DNA of 64,000 bases from Micromonospora vinacea (GTDB lineage: Bacteria > Actinomycetota > Actinomycetes > Mycobacteriales > Micromonosporaceae). The stretch lies in assembly GCF_015751785.1 (NCBI RefSeq), contig NZ_JADOTY010000001.1, positions 2,046,001 to 2,110,000 of the forward strand. Direction: 5' to 3'. Below are positions 1-7,851 of the stretch, piece by piece. Position 1 is the stretch's first letter, and each line of letters begins with the position of its first letter. The notes beneath the pieces are model-generated. The model saw nothing but the letters and a program-made list of their open reading frames with translations. It had not been told where the DNA came from and did not search any database. The position numbers and the translations under genes were made by a program.

Positions 1-79
1 TTGTAAGTAGTGGCGTTGGTGACACCCGGCACCGTCATCGTGAACACCGGATCGCGACGACATCGGCGAGGATGAGCGG

Positions 80-754
80 ATGCGGATCCGACCCGTCGGG
101 GCGCACGCCCTGCTACTCGACTGCACCGCCCCCGCCGACATGCCCGAGGCCGAGCTTGTCGAAGCGTGGCGGGCCGAGCTGTGGCGGCGCCGGGAGCACG
201 GCGACCTGATCGCCGTCGAGATCGTGCCGGCGGCCCGGACCGTGCTGCTCGACGGCCTGCCCGACCCGACCACCACCGCCCGACAGCTGAGCCGGTGGGC
301 GCCCGCCGTCGCCGCCGCAACCACCCACGCTGACGCCAACGACGAAGCCAAAACCCAGGACGACACCGACCGCGGAGCCGACGTGGTCGTACCGGTCACC
401 TTCGACGGGCCGGACCTGCCGGCGGTGGCGGAGCACTGGGGCGTGGACGCGGCGGCGGTGCGGCACCGGTTGACCAGCACCCGCTTCCGGGTCGCCTTCT
501 GCGGCTTCGCCCCCGGCTTCCCCTACCTGACCGGATTGCCCGCCGAGTTGGCGCTGCCCCGGCTGGCCACGCCCCGCCCCCGGGTGCCGGCCGGCTCGGT
601 CGCGCTGGCCGGCCCGTACGCCGGCATCTATCCGGGCGCGTCGCCGGGCGGCTGGCAGCTGGTCGGTCGGACCGACCTGGTGCTGTTCGACGTGACCGCC
701 GACCCGCCGGCCCGACTCGGCCCGGGCCGTACGGTCCGGATGGTGGCGGCGTGA
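80..754 (+). CDS. pxpB: 5-oxoprolinase subunit B (PxpB/KipI family)
   Basis: Subunit of the ATP-dependent prokaryotic 5-oxoprolinase, which opens 5-oxoproline to glutamate in the cytoplasm. The 224-residue protein belongs to the allophanate hydrolase subunit 1 / KipI family: the core motif FCGFAPGFPYLTGLP lies near residues 140-155, followed by the family's PAGSVALAG and ASPGGWQLVG segments. The ATG is preceded by a GGCGAGG-like ribosome site about eight bases upstream. Its stop overlaps the start of pxpC by four bases, and pxpA follows, giving the B-C-A order known from E. coli and Bacillus. KipI of Bacillus also inhibits a sporulation kinase, but the complete three-gene set here argues for the oxoprolinase role. 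Confidence 0.93.
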   Translation: MRIRPVGAHALLLDCTAPADMPEAELVEAWRAELWRRREHGDLIAVEIVPAARTVLLDGLPDPTTTARQLSRWAPAVAAATTHADANDEAKTQDDTDRGADVVVPVTFDGPDLPAVAEHWGVDAAAVRHRLTSTRFRVAFCGFAPGFPYLTGLPAELALPRLATPRPRVPAGSVALAGPYAGIYPGASPGGWQLVGRTDLVLFDVTADPPARLGPGRTVRMVAA

Positions 755-1614
755 CCCACCCGGCCACCATCGAGGTGCTCCGCGCCGGCGCGCTCACCAC
801 AGTGCAGGACCTGGGCCGGCCCGGCTGCGCGCACCTGGGCGTACCCCGGTCCGGTGCCCTCGACCCGGCCGCCCTGCGGCTGGCCAACCGACTGGTCGGC
901 AATCCGGAGCACGCGGCCGGCCTGGAGATCACCCTGACCGGTTGCACGCTGCGGCTGACCCGGGCCACCACGGTGGCGGTCACCGGCGCCGAGGTCCCGA
1001 TCCAGGCGGGCGTTCGGCCCGGTGACACCGGTCGTCCGCTCAGCGTGCCGGCCGGGACGGTGCTGCGGATCGGTCCCGCCCGGCGGGGCGTACGGAGTTG
1101 GCTGGCGGTGGCGGGCGGTATCGACGTGTCACCGGTGCTCGGCAGCCGGTCCACCGACACCCTCTCCGGGCTCGGCCCGGCTCCGTTGCGCGACGGCGAC
1201 CAACTGCCGCTCGGCGAGCCGGTCGACTCACCCGCACCGGTGGACCTGACCGTGAGCCCCACGCCGCCTGAGGAGCTGCGTCTGCTGCTGGGCCCCGGTC
1301 CTCGCGAGGACTGGTTCACGCCTATCGCGTTCGACAGGCTCTTCGGCAGCGCGTACACCATCAGCCCGGTGAGCAACCGGGTCGGCGCGCGGCTCGCCGG
1401 CGCGGCCCTGCCCCGCGCGGTCGCCGGCGAACTCCCCAGCGAGGGCATCGTGCTCGGCGCGGTGCAGGTGCCCGCCGACGGACAACCCCTGATCTTCCTC
1501 GCCGATCACCCGACCACCGGTGGATACCCCGTCATCGGGGTGGTCACCGACGTGACAGCGCTCGCGCAGGCCCGGCCAGGTACTACCGTCAGATTCCATG
1601 GACCTCAACGCTGA
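751..1614 (+). CDS. pxpC: 5-oxoprolinase subunit C (biotin-dependent carboxyltransferase-like)
   Basis: Second subunit of the PxpABC oxoprolinase. The 287-residue sequence is a typical KipA / allophanate hydrolase subunit 2 protein: the N-terminal VQDLGRPGCAHLGVPRSGAL segment (residues about 17-36) carries the family's conserved glycines, and the C-terminal part has the DGQPLIFLADHPTTGGYPVI region. It starts at a GTG inside the GTGA overlap with pxpB and overlaps the start of pxpA by 17 bases, so the three are almost certainly co-transcribed and translationally coupled. Nothing unusual in length or composition. Confidence 0.93.
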   Translation: MTHPATIEVLRAGALTTVQDLGRPGCAHLGVPRSGALDPAALRLANRLVGNPEHAAGLEITLTGCTLRLTRATTVAVTGAEVPIQAGVRPGDTGRPLSVPAGTVLRIGPARRGVRSWLAVAGGIDVSPVLGSRSTDTLSGLGPAPLRDGDQLPLGEPVDSPAPVDLTVSPTPPEELRLLLGPGPREDWFTPIAFDRLFGSAYTISPVSNRVGARLAGAALPRAVAGELPSEGIVLGAVQVPADGQPLIFLADHPTTGGYPVIGVVTDVTALAQARPGTTVRFHGPQR

Positions 1615-2347
1615 CCTCGGCGAGGGATTCGGCATCTGGCGACTCGGCGACGACGAGGCGCTGCTGAGCCTCGTCACCTCCGCCAACGTCGCCTGCGGCT
1701 TCCACGGCGGCGACCCGTCCACCATGCGGCGGGTCTGCGAGGGCGCCGCGCGACGCGGGGTCGCGGTGGGCGCGCAGGTCGGCTACCGCGACCTGGCCGG
1801 CTTCGGCCGGCGGCACATCGCGTACGACTTCGCCGAGCTACGCGACGAGGTGACCTACCAGTTGGGGGCGCTGGACGCGTTCTGCCGGCTGTTCCGCACC
1901 CGGGTCCGCTACCTGAAGCCGCACGGCGCGCTGTACCACGCGGCCAGCACCGACGAGTCCCAGGCAGCGGCGGTGGTCGCCGCAGTCACCGATTACGACC
2001 CCGAGCTGCCCGTGCTCTGCCTGCCCGGCTCGACGCTCGCCCAACTGGCCGTCGGCGCGGGTCTGCCGGTGGTCGCCGAGGCCTTCGCCGACCGCGCCTA
2101 CCTGCCCAACGGGGCTCTGATGCCGCGCGGCACCCCCGGCGCGGTGATCACCGACCCGGAGCAGGTGGCCGAACGGGCGGCGCGGATGGCCACCGAACGC
2201 AGCGTGGTGGCTGTCGACGGCACCGTGATCCCCTGCTCGGTCGACTCGATCTGCGTGCACGGGGACACCCCGGGCGCGGTCTCCGCCGCCGAACTCGTCC
2301 GCGCCTCCCTGATCGACGCCGACATCACACTGGCCCCGTTCGCCTGA
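1598..2347 (+). CDS. pxpA: 5-oxoprolinase subunit A (LamB/YcsF family)
   Basis: Third subunit of PxpABC. The 249-residue protein begins MDLNADLGEGFGIW, the acidic N-terminal signature of the LamB/YcsF family, followed by NVACGFHGGDP and the KPHGALY motif near residue 105. The ATG lies 17 bases inside the end of pxpC. A perfect 14-bp hairpin begins at its stop codon, so the operon appears to end here. Together with pxpB and pxpC this is a complete oxoproline-salvage operon; no transporter or regulator is visible in the 79 bases upstream of pxpB. Confidence 0.94.
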   Translation: MDLNADLGEGFGIWRLGDDEALLSLVTSANVACGFHGGDPSTMRRVCEGAARRGVAVGAQVGYRDLAGFGRRHIAYDFAELRDEVTYQLGALDAFCRLFRTRVRYLKPHGALYHAASTDESQAAAVVAAVTDYDPELPVLCLPGSTLAQLAVGAGLPVVAEAFADRAYLPNGALMPRGTPGAVITDPEQVAERAARMATERSVVAVDGTVIPCSVDSICVHGDTPGAVSAAELVRASLIDADITLAPFA

Positions 2348-2377
2348 TCGGAGGGGCCCCGGCGGGCCCCTCCGATC
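2346..2377 (+). terminator. Hairpin terminator of the pxp operon
   Basis: Perfect 14-bp inverted repeat (arms 2346-2359 and 2364-2377, loop CGGC) starting within the pxpA stop codon. There is no U-run, which is usual in high-GC actinobacteria. It may also act on the convergent gene that ends at 2435. Confidence 0.75.
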
Positions 2378-2380
2378 ACG

Positions 2381-2459
2381 TCACGCGCCCAGGCCGCGGA
2401 GCACGCGTCACGCGTCCAGGCCGCGGAGCACGCGTCACGCGTCCAGGCCGCGGAGCACC
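2381..2459 (-). repeat. Three 27-bp tandem copies of a gene's last codons and stop
   Basis: A 27-bp unit occurs three times in a row (2381-2407, 2408-2434, and 2435-2459, the last truncated by two bases). The third copy is the genuine C-terminus (LVLRGLDA and stop) of the minus-strand gene ending at 2435; the two downstream copies each repeat that stop in the same frame. Copy 1 differs by one base. Confidence 0.9.
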
Positions 2460-4267
2460 AGCGGCAGTCGGGTCACGGCGCCGTCGACCACCCGGACCGG
2501 TACGCCCCAGTCCTGCCGGGTCAGGTGGCACGCCGCGTGCTCGACGTCCGCGTCACAGGTCGCCGCCTGGGCGGTCACCTGGAGCACCCCTCCGGTGACC
2601 TCACCGTTGAGCACCAGCCGGCGGGACAACTCGGTGCCCGTTCCGGCGCCGTCCACCAGCAGCTCCGGCGGGGACGCGGAAACCACCAGGCGGGTCGACG
2701 GCCCGTACGTCTCGTCCAGCTTCTGCCCCGGCGCCGGGGTGAAGACGATGTCCAGGGTGACCTCGCCGGCCGCGACGTCGGTCGGCTTGCGCTCGGTGCG
2801 GTGCCGGGGCCCGTCCACAGTGCTGGCACCCGCCGCCGACAGGGCACCCGGCGCGAGCCGGGTCAACCGGTGCGCGGCGGACTCCACCACCAGCACCTCA
2901 CCGGACGGGGTGAGCACCAGGTCGCTCGGCTCCGCCAACCCGTCGGCGACTGTGGACACCTGGTTGCTGGCCGGGTCGAAGCGGCGCACCGCGCCGTTGT
3001 ACGTGTCCGCGATCAGCACCGAGCCGTCCGGCAACGCGCACACACCCAGCGGGTGCTGGAGCAGCGCGGTCTCCGCCGGACCGTCCACGTGCCCGAAGTC
3101 GAACAGGCCCTGCCCGACGGCGGTGCCCAGTACACCGTTCTCGACGTACCGGATCGAACTGGTCTCGCTGTCGGCCACCCAGAGCCGGGTGCCGTCGGCG
3201 GAGACGGAGAGCCCTGACGGCTGGGCCATCCACGCCTCGGCCAGCGGGCCGTCGCGCAGCGCCTCCACGGTGGTGCCGGCGTACATCCCGGCGGTCCGCT
3301 TGATCGGGTCGAACCACCAGAGCTGGTGGATACCGGCCATCGCGATGATCAGCTTGTCGTCGTACCAGGCCAGGTCCCACGGCGAGGAGAGGTCGACGGC
3401 GAGCGCGTCGTGGGCGTGGTCGTCGACCGAGGCGCGCCACTGCCGCCCACTGCCGGCCACGGTGACCACCTCGCCGGACTCCAGTCGTACGCCGCGCAGC
3501 AGGTGGTTGACAGTGTCGGCCACCACCAGGTCGTAACCGGCCACCTCGGCGACGTGCGTGGGCAGCAGGCACACGCCCTGCGGTTCGGAGAACGTCGCCG
3601 CGGCGGCAGGGCCGTCCACCCGACCCCGCTCACCCGAGCCGATCCGACGCACCGGCGTCTCACCGTCCGGGTCGACCTCGACCAGGGAGTGTCGGGCCGA
3701 GTCCGAGACCAGCAGGTTGCCGTTCGGCAGCAGCAGCGCCTTACCCGGGAAACGCAGCGCAGTCTCCGGTGCCGGCGGCGGAACGTACGGGCCGTCCCCC
3801 CGGTGCAGGGTGCCCTTGGCCTCGTGGGTGGCGACCAACTCGTCGATGAGGCGGGCCAGCCCCTCGGCGTGCCCCTCGCCGGCCATGGTCGCCACCACGT
3901 AACCCTCGGGGTCGATCACCGACAGGGTCGGCCAGGCCCGGGCCGCGTACTGCTGCCACATCTCCAGCTCGGGATCGTCGAGTACGGGGTGGTGTACCCC
4001 GTACCGCTCCACGGCGGCGGCGAGCGCGTCGGCGTCCTTCTCGTGCTCGAACTTCGGCGAGTGCACGCCGATCACGACGAGCACGTCGCCGTACTTCTCC
4101 TCCAACGGGCGCAACTCGTCGAGCACGTGCAGGCAGTTGATGCAGCAGAACGTCCAAAAATCCGCGATGACGATCTTGCCGCGAAGGTCGGCGAGCTTGA
4201 GGTCGCGTCCACCGGTGTTCAGCCAGCCCCGACCGCGCAGTTCGGGAGCCCGTACTCGTGCGCTCAT
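2435..4267 (-). CDS. Thioredoxin-like domain plus NHL repeats (NHLRC2-like)
   Basis: A 610-residue cytoplasmic protein. Residues 1 to about 150 form a TlpA/AhpC-type thioredoxin fold with the redox motif WTFCCINC (cysteines 41, 42 and 45). The rest is a six-bladed NHL beta-propeller (repeated patterns such as GVCALPDGSVLIADTYNGAV) and a C-terminal beta domain ending in LVLRGLDA. This matches the bacterial relatives of human NHLRC2. The substrate is unknown; a thiol-disulphide or redox-sensing role is inferred from the CxxC motif. The start chosen is the ATG giving MSARVRAPEL; an in-frame ATG seven codons upstream is possible. The gene stands alone between two convergent terminators. Confidence 0.85.
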   Translation of the reverse strand: MSARVRAPELRGRGWLNTGGRDLKLADLRGKIVIADFWTFCCINCLHVLDELRPLEEKYGDVLVVIGVHSPKFEHEKDADALAAAVERYGVHHPVLDDPELEMWQQYAARAWPTLSVIDPEGYVVATMAGEGHAEGLARLIDELVATHEAKGTLHRGDGPYVPPPAPETALRFPGKALLLPNGNLLVSDSARHSLVEVDPDGETPVRRIGSGERGRVDGPAAAATFSEPQGVCLLPTHVAEVAGYDLVVADTVNHLLRGVRLESGEVVTVAGSGRQWRASVDDHAHDALAVDLSSPWDLAWYDDKLIIAMAGIHQLWWFDPIKRTAGMYAGTTVEALRDGPLAEAWMAQPSGLSVSADGTRLWVADSETSSIRYVENGVLGTAVGQGLFDFGHVDGPAETALLQHPLGVCALPDGSVLIADTYNGAVRRFDPASNQVSTVADGLAEPSDLVLTPSGEVLVVESAAHRLTRLAPGALSAAGASTVDGPRHRTERKPTDVAAGEVTLDIVFTPAPGQKLDETYGPSTRLVVSASPPELLVDGAGTGTELSRRLVLNGEVTGGVLQVTAQAATCDADVEHAACHLTRQDWGVPVRVVDGAVTRLPLVLRGLDA

Positions 4268-4350
4268 GCACCCATCGTGCCTGACCATCGGCCCGCGTCC
4301 GGCCGGAGGGGGCGAGATTTGGTGGTGGCCGACACCACCTGCGGGTACGA

Positions 4351-4388
4351 CGACGGCGGAGCCACGGTTGCCCGTGACCCCGCCGTCG
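4351..4388 (-). terminator. Hairpin downstream of the LppU-like gene
   Basis: Nine-base inverted repeat CGACGGCGG / CCGCCGTCG (4351-4359 and 4380-4388) seven bases beyond the stop of the minus-strand gene ending at 4395. The 20-base spacer can pair further. Confidence 0.5.
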
Positions 4389-4394
4389 GTGGAG

Positions 4395-7151
4395 CTACTT
4401 CGTGGCCGGCTTCAGGCAGAGCACCCGGTTGGTGCCCTCACCCGGCAGCACCACGTGGGGCTGCGTCGTGTCGGTGCACTTCTCCTTGGCGTCGACCTTC
4501 GAGACGATCGTGAACGCGCCCGCCTCGCCGCAGTCCGCCGCTGAGGCGCCGCCCTGCCCGGACTGCTTCACGCAGGTGCCGACCGCCGGGTCGAAGGACG
4601 GCGCGTCATCCTTGCCGACCTTGCCGAGCAGCAGCAGCAGGCCGAGCGGCACCGCCAGGATGAGCACTGCGGCGATCAGCACCGCGGCCAGCACCCGGCC
4701 GTTGCGTACCTTCGGCGTCGGTGCCTCCACCTTCGGCTCGTCGGCGTCCGGCTTGAACGCGTCGAACCGGCCCTGGTCCGTCGGGCCGGCGTCCTGGCCC
4801 CAGGACGGCGCGGGGTGCGACGGTGGCGGGAACGACGGCGGGAAGCCGCCGCCCGGCGCCGGCTCGCCGAAGCCCGGCTCGCCGGAGCCCGGGCCACCGA
4901 AGTTCGGTGCACCGAAGGTCGCCGTCCCGTTCACGCTGGCGGCACCGGCGGCAGGGGACCCGGGGCCGCCGAACTGGTCCGCCGGTGGCTCGGCGCCGGC
5001 GTGCGGCCGGGTGCCGTTCACCGGCCTGTTGTTGCCCGGGGCGTCGACGAAGGACGGCACACCGGGTGGGAACGCCGGCGGTGCCGACGGGGCCTCGTTG
5101 AACGCGTTCGGCGCGGGCTGCCGGTCGTCGAAGCGCGGATCGGCAGGGGACTCGCCGCCCCAGCCGGGCCCAGCCTGCCGCTGCGCGTCGTTCTGCCAGT
5201 CCGGGGTGATCTGCCGCTGGCCCTCGTTCTGCCAGTCGGGTGCGGCCTGCCGCTGGCCCTCGCTCTGCCAGTCGGGTGCGGCCTGCCGCTGGCCCTCGTT
5301 CTGCCAGTCCGGTGCGGCCTGCCGTGGCGCGTCGTTCTGCCAGTCCGGAGCACCCTGGCGGTCGGCGCCCGGGTCGCCCTGGAACGCCTCCGGCTCCGGC
5401 TCGGCCTCCGGCTCCGGTCGAGCCGGGCGGCCGTACACCCGGGGTTGCGGGGTGGCCGTGCCGGTCGGACGGATCGCCTGGTCGGTCGGGGGCATCACCC
5501 GGCTGGCCAGCGGCACCGAAGCGCTCGCCGTGGCCCGGGCCGCCGCGCCGGCTGCCGATTCGGCGTCCGCCACCGGTACGACCGCGCGGCCCGCTCCGGA
5601 CTCCGGAGAGGTACGCGGGGCGGGCACCACAGCGCCACTCACTGAGACGTCCTCGGGGTGGCCACCGTACTGGGCGGCGGCGTCCGGGGTCTCCCGCTCG
5701 GCGTAGGCGGGCTGCTCGGGGATCGGTGCGAACTGGGCCTGGGGCGCGTAGTCGGCCGGCGGGGCGGCAGCCAGGCTGGCACCCGGGACGCGCTGCTCCT
5801 GCGGAGGCAGTGGCACCGCGTTGGCCGGGGAGATGCCCGGCGCGGGCCCGGGCTGGTAGGCGGGTGCCTCTTCGCCCCGGTCCGCCTCCCAGCCCCCACG
5901 GGACTGGGCGGAAGCCTCGGCCTCCGCGCGACCCCACACCTCACCGGGCGCCCACGGCTCGACCTCCGGCGCGCCGCCGGAGTTGCCCTGCACGGCATTG
6001 TCCGGGCTGGCTGCCCAGTTGGGCGCGCCGCCGCTGGTGGGCACGCTGGCGCTGGCCCGGGCGGGGAGGTTGCTCGGCTCGGCAGGGGTCCACCCCGCCT
6101 GCTCCGGCCGCTCGGTCGGCTGCTCGGGTTGGGCGAGCACCCAGTCGGGCTGCTGGGGACGGCTCTCGGCGCCGCCCCAGGCGGCCGGCTGCGCGGGCTG
6201 GTCCTGCCGCGCGTCGCTGCCGTCGTTCCACATAGCGGGCTGCGCCTGCTGCTGCTGCGCGGCCCACCCGCCGGAGTTGGCCGGGTCGTCCTGCGCGGGC
6301 CAGTTCGTCGTCGGGGCCGGGACCTGGGCGGCGCCACGGGCCGCGTTCGGCTGGGCGGCCTGACCCCAGCCGGGGGCGGGCTGCTCGGTTGCTTCGGCGG
6401 GCTGGCCCCAGGCCGGCGGCGACTGCTCCGCCGGCGTCCACACCGGCTGGTCGTCCTGGGCGGCGCCGCTGGCGGGCCAGCCGCCGTTGCCGGCGGCCTG
6501 GTCCTGCTGAGCGCCGCCGGACCAGCCGGCAGCCTGCGGTGCGTCGGACTGCGGAGACTCGGCCCCGCGCCAGTCAGCGGCGGGCGGGTTGGCCTGCGCC
6601 GCGCCGCCCCAGCCGTTGGCCGGGTCCTCCTGGGCGGGCCAGGCGGCGGTGGCCGGGGGAACCTGCGCGGCGCCCCGCGCGGCCGGCTGGGCCTGCACCC
6701 AGTCCGGCTGCTCGGCAGGGGCGTTCGGGGTCCAGGTCGGCGTGGGCGGGCTCTGCTCGGCGGGCGTCCAGCCCTGCTGCTGAGCGGCCCAGGGGTCGGG
6801 CTGCGCCGGAGCCGGCGCGCCATCGTTGCCGGGCCACGCGCCGGGCTGCTGCTGCGGCGGCTCGCTCGCGCCACCGCCCGCGGCCCAGGCGGGCTGCGCC
6901 GGGTCGTTGGGCTGCGGAGCGGCGGCGGCACCCCAGGCGGGGGCCGGCGGCTGCTCGGACTGGGTCGCCCATGCCGGCGTCGACGGGTTGGGCCGCGTCG
7001 GGGGCGGGGGTGCCCAGCCCAGGTCGGGGCCGGCGGCGTTCTGGCCGTTGTCCGGCTGCGCCGGGCGGTCGCCGTACGGCGCCGGTCCGCCGGCGCCCGG
7101 TGACACCTCGTCCGGCTCTTGGCCGGGGCGGTGCGGGCCCTCGGACGTCAT
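4395..7151 (-). CDS. Low-complexity membrane protein with LppU/SCO3897-type C-terminal domain
   Basis: A 918-residue protein. About 800 residues are cytoplasmic and rich in Pro, Ala, Gln, Trp and Gly, with scattered PxW and DWQ motifs. Next comes one membrane helix (VLAAVLIAAVLILAVPLGLL) and then about 75 extracellular residues with four cysteines (VGTCVKQSG, AADCGEAG, EKCTDT, VLCLKP), the pattern of the LppU/SCO3897 family. A perfect GGAGGAG site lies eight bases before the chosen ATG; the reading frame is open further upstream but has no support there. A block of five 12-residue repeats sits near residues 600-660. The function is unknown; the architecture suggests an envelope protein with a long flexible cytoplasmic arm that could bind partners through its tryptophan motifs. 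Confidence 0.8.
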   Translation of the reverse strand: MTSEGPHRPGQEPDEVSPGAGGPAPYGDRPAQPDNGQNAAGPDLGWAPPPPTRPNPSTPAWATQSEQPPAPAWGAAAAPQPNDPAQPAWAAGGGASEPPQQQPGAWPGNDGAPAPAQPDPWAAQQQGWTPAEQSPPTPTWTPNAPAEQPDWVQAQPAARGAAQVPPATAAWPAQEDPANGWGGAAQANPPAADWRGAESPQSDAPQAAGWSGGAQQDQAAGNGGWPASGAAQDDQPVWTPAEQSPPAWGQPAEATEQPAPGWGQAAQPNAARGAAQVPAPTTNWPAQDDPANSGGWAAQQQQAQPAMWNDGSDARQDQPAQPAAWGGAESRPQQPDWVLAQPEQPTERPEQAGWTPAEPSNLPARASASVPTSGGAPNWAASPDNAVQGNSGGAPEVEPWAPGEVWGRAEAEASAQSRGGWEADRGEEAPAYQPGPAPGISPANAVPLPPQEQRVPGASLAAAPPADYAPQAQFAPIPEQPAYAERETPDAAAQYGGHPEDVSVSGAVVPAPRTSPESGAGRAVVPVADAESAAGAAARATASASVPLASRVMPPTDQAIRPTGTATPQPRVYGRPARPEPEAEPEPEAFQGDPGADRQGAPDWQNDAPRQAAPDWQNEGQRQAAPDWQSEGQRQAAPDWQNEGQRQITPDWQNDAQRQAGPGWGGESPADPRFDDRQPAPNAFNEAPSAPPAFPPGVPSFVDAPGNNRPVNGTRPHAGAEPPADQFGGPGSPAAGAASVNGTATFGAPNFGGPGSGEPGFGEPAPGGGFPPSFPPPSHPAPSWGQDAGPTDQGRFDAFKPDADEPKVEAPTPKVRNGRVLAAVLIAAVLILAVPLGLLLLLGKVGKDDAPSFDPAVGTCVKQSGQGGASAADCGEAGAFTIVSKVDAKEKCTDTTQPHVVLPGEGTNRVLCLKPATK
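5172..5351 (-). repeat. Five 36-bp tandem repeats inside the LppU-like gene
   Basis: Five in-frame 36-bp units encode 12-residue repeats of the form APDWQNxxxRQA. The DWQ core recurs exactly every 36 bases (the CTGCCAGTC core at 5193, 5229, 5265, 5301 and 5337). Near identity at the DNA level suggests recent expansion by slippage or unequal recombination. Confidence 0.9.
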
Positions 7152-7430
7152 GGGTGCGCCTCCTCCATCACATGTCGGCTCGCCGGCGCCGATCGGTCTC
7201 CTCGGCGTGGCTGCCGGCGTCACCGGCGTACCGCTGTGCCGGCTCCCCGCACGGTATCGGGTGTTGGCACGACACGTCCAAGGAGCACTGGCCGTCACTC
7301 ACCGTGGCCGGTTGGTGTCGAGCAGCTTCTGTCGGCTCGGCCTCTGCCGGGTCGGCGGGCGGCGACCGAAGCCCACCGTACCGGGCGCTGCGGCAGGGCG
7401 GAATCCCGGTGGTGGGTGGCTGGGAAACGC
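7152..7430. other. Intergenic region without a recognisable gene
   Basis: Leader and upstream region of the minus-strand LppU-like gene, with GGAGGAG next to the start at 7151. No convincing gene, RNA or strong promoter could be seen in the remaining 270 bases. The region ends at a terminator hairpin. Confidence 0.5.
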
Positions 7431-7464
7431 CGATGGCCCACCCGGTGGGCCGGGTGGGCCATCG
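7431..7464 (-). terminator. Terminator of the 45-residue small gene
   Basis: Perfect 14-bp stem (7431-7444 and 7451-7464, six-base loop) 31 bases beyond the stop of the small minus-strand gene ending at 7496. Confidence 0.7.
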
Positions 7465-7495
7465 ATCTGGAGGAGATGAGGAATGTCGTGGAGCG

Positions 7496-7633
7496 TCAGC
7501 TCATGTGACGCTGGGCGATGACGAGGATCTCCTCGCGAACTGCCGGCGAGTTCGCCGAGCGCAGCGCGTGCTCGATGGCACGGGCGCGGCGGGTGGCGTC
7601 GCGGTGGTTGCGGATTCGCTCGATCATGCTCAT
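7496..7633 (-). CDS. Small basic helical protein, 45 residues
   Basis: A short reading frame beginning MSMIERIRNHRDATRRARAI and ending with IAQRHMS. It has a purine-rich AGGGGGA site ahead of the ATG, codon third positions rich in G/C, and a perfect hairpin terminator downstream. The predicted peptide is highly charged and helical (many Arg and Glu, no Cys, no membrane segment). I do not recognise a family; the sequence resembles short hypothetical proteins I associate with Micromonospora genomes, but this could not be checked. An alternative start is the second ATG two codons in. It is probably a stand-alone transcription unit. Confidence 0.6.
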   Translation of the reverse strand: MSMIERIRNHRDATRRARAIEHALRSANSPAVREEILVIAQRHMS

Positions 7634-7790
7634 TGGTGGGTCCCCCTAGCTATTCGGTTGTCAGCCCCTGATGTGTCTATTCAACAGCAGAAGCCGGCGA
7701 AATTCCATCGATTATTAGGTGAGCTGGGACACCCGCCTAACAATCAAAGGTCAAGAGGCTCCCTGACCCACGGTTCCGTCGCCCAACGGA

Positions 7791-7834
7791 CACGGCCGGT
7801 GTGCCGGGCGTTAACCCGTGGCACACCGGCCGTG
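7791..7834 (-). terminator. Terminator of the 2-oxoacid dehydrogenase operon
   Basis: Perfect 15-bp stem (7791-7805 and 7820-7834) with a 14-base loop, 17 bases beyond the stop of the E2 gene. Confidence 0.8.
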
Positions 7835-7851
7835 GCTGGCGTTTCGAACGA

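Noticed and set aside
5172..5351. CRISPR-like array from regularly spaced 36-bp repeats
   Set aside because: The repeats are contiguous with no spacers and in frame within a protein gene. No cas genes are present anywhere in the window.
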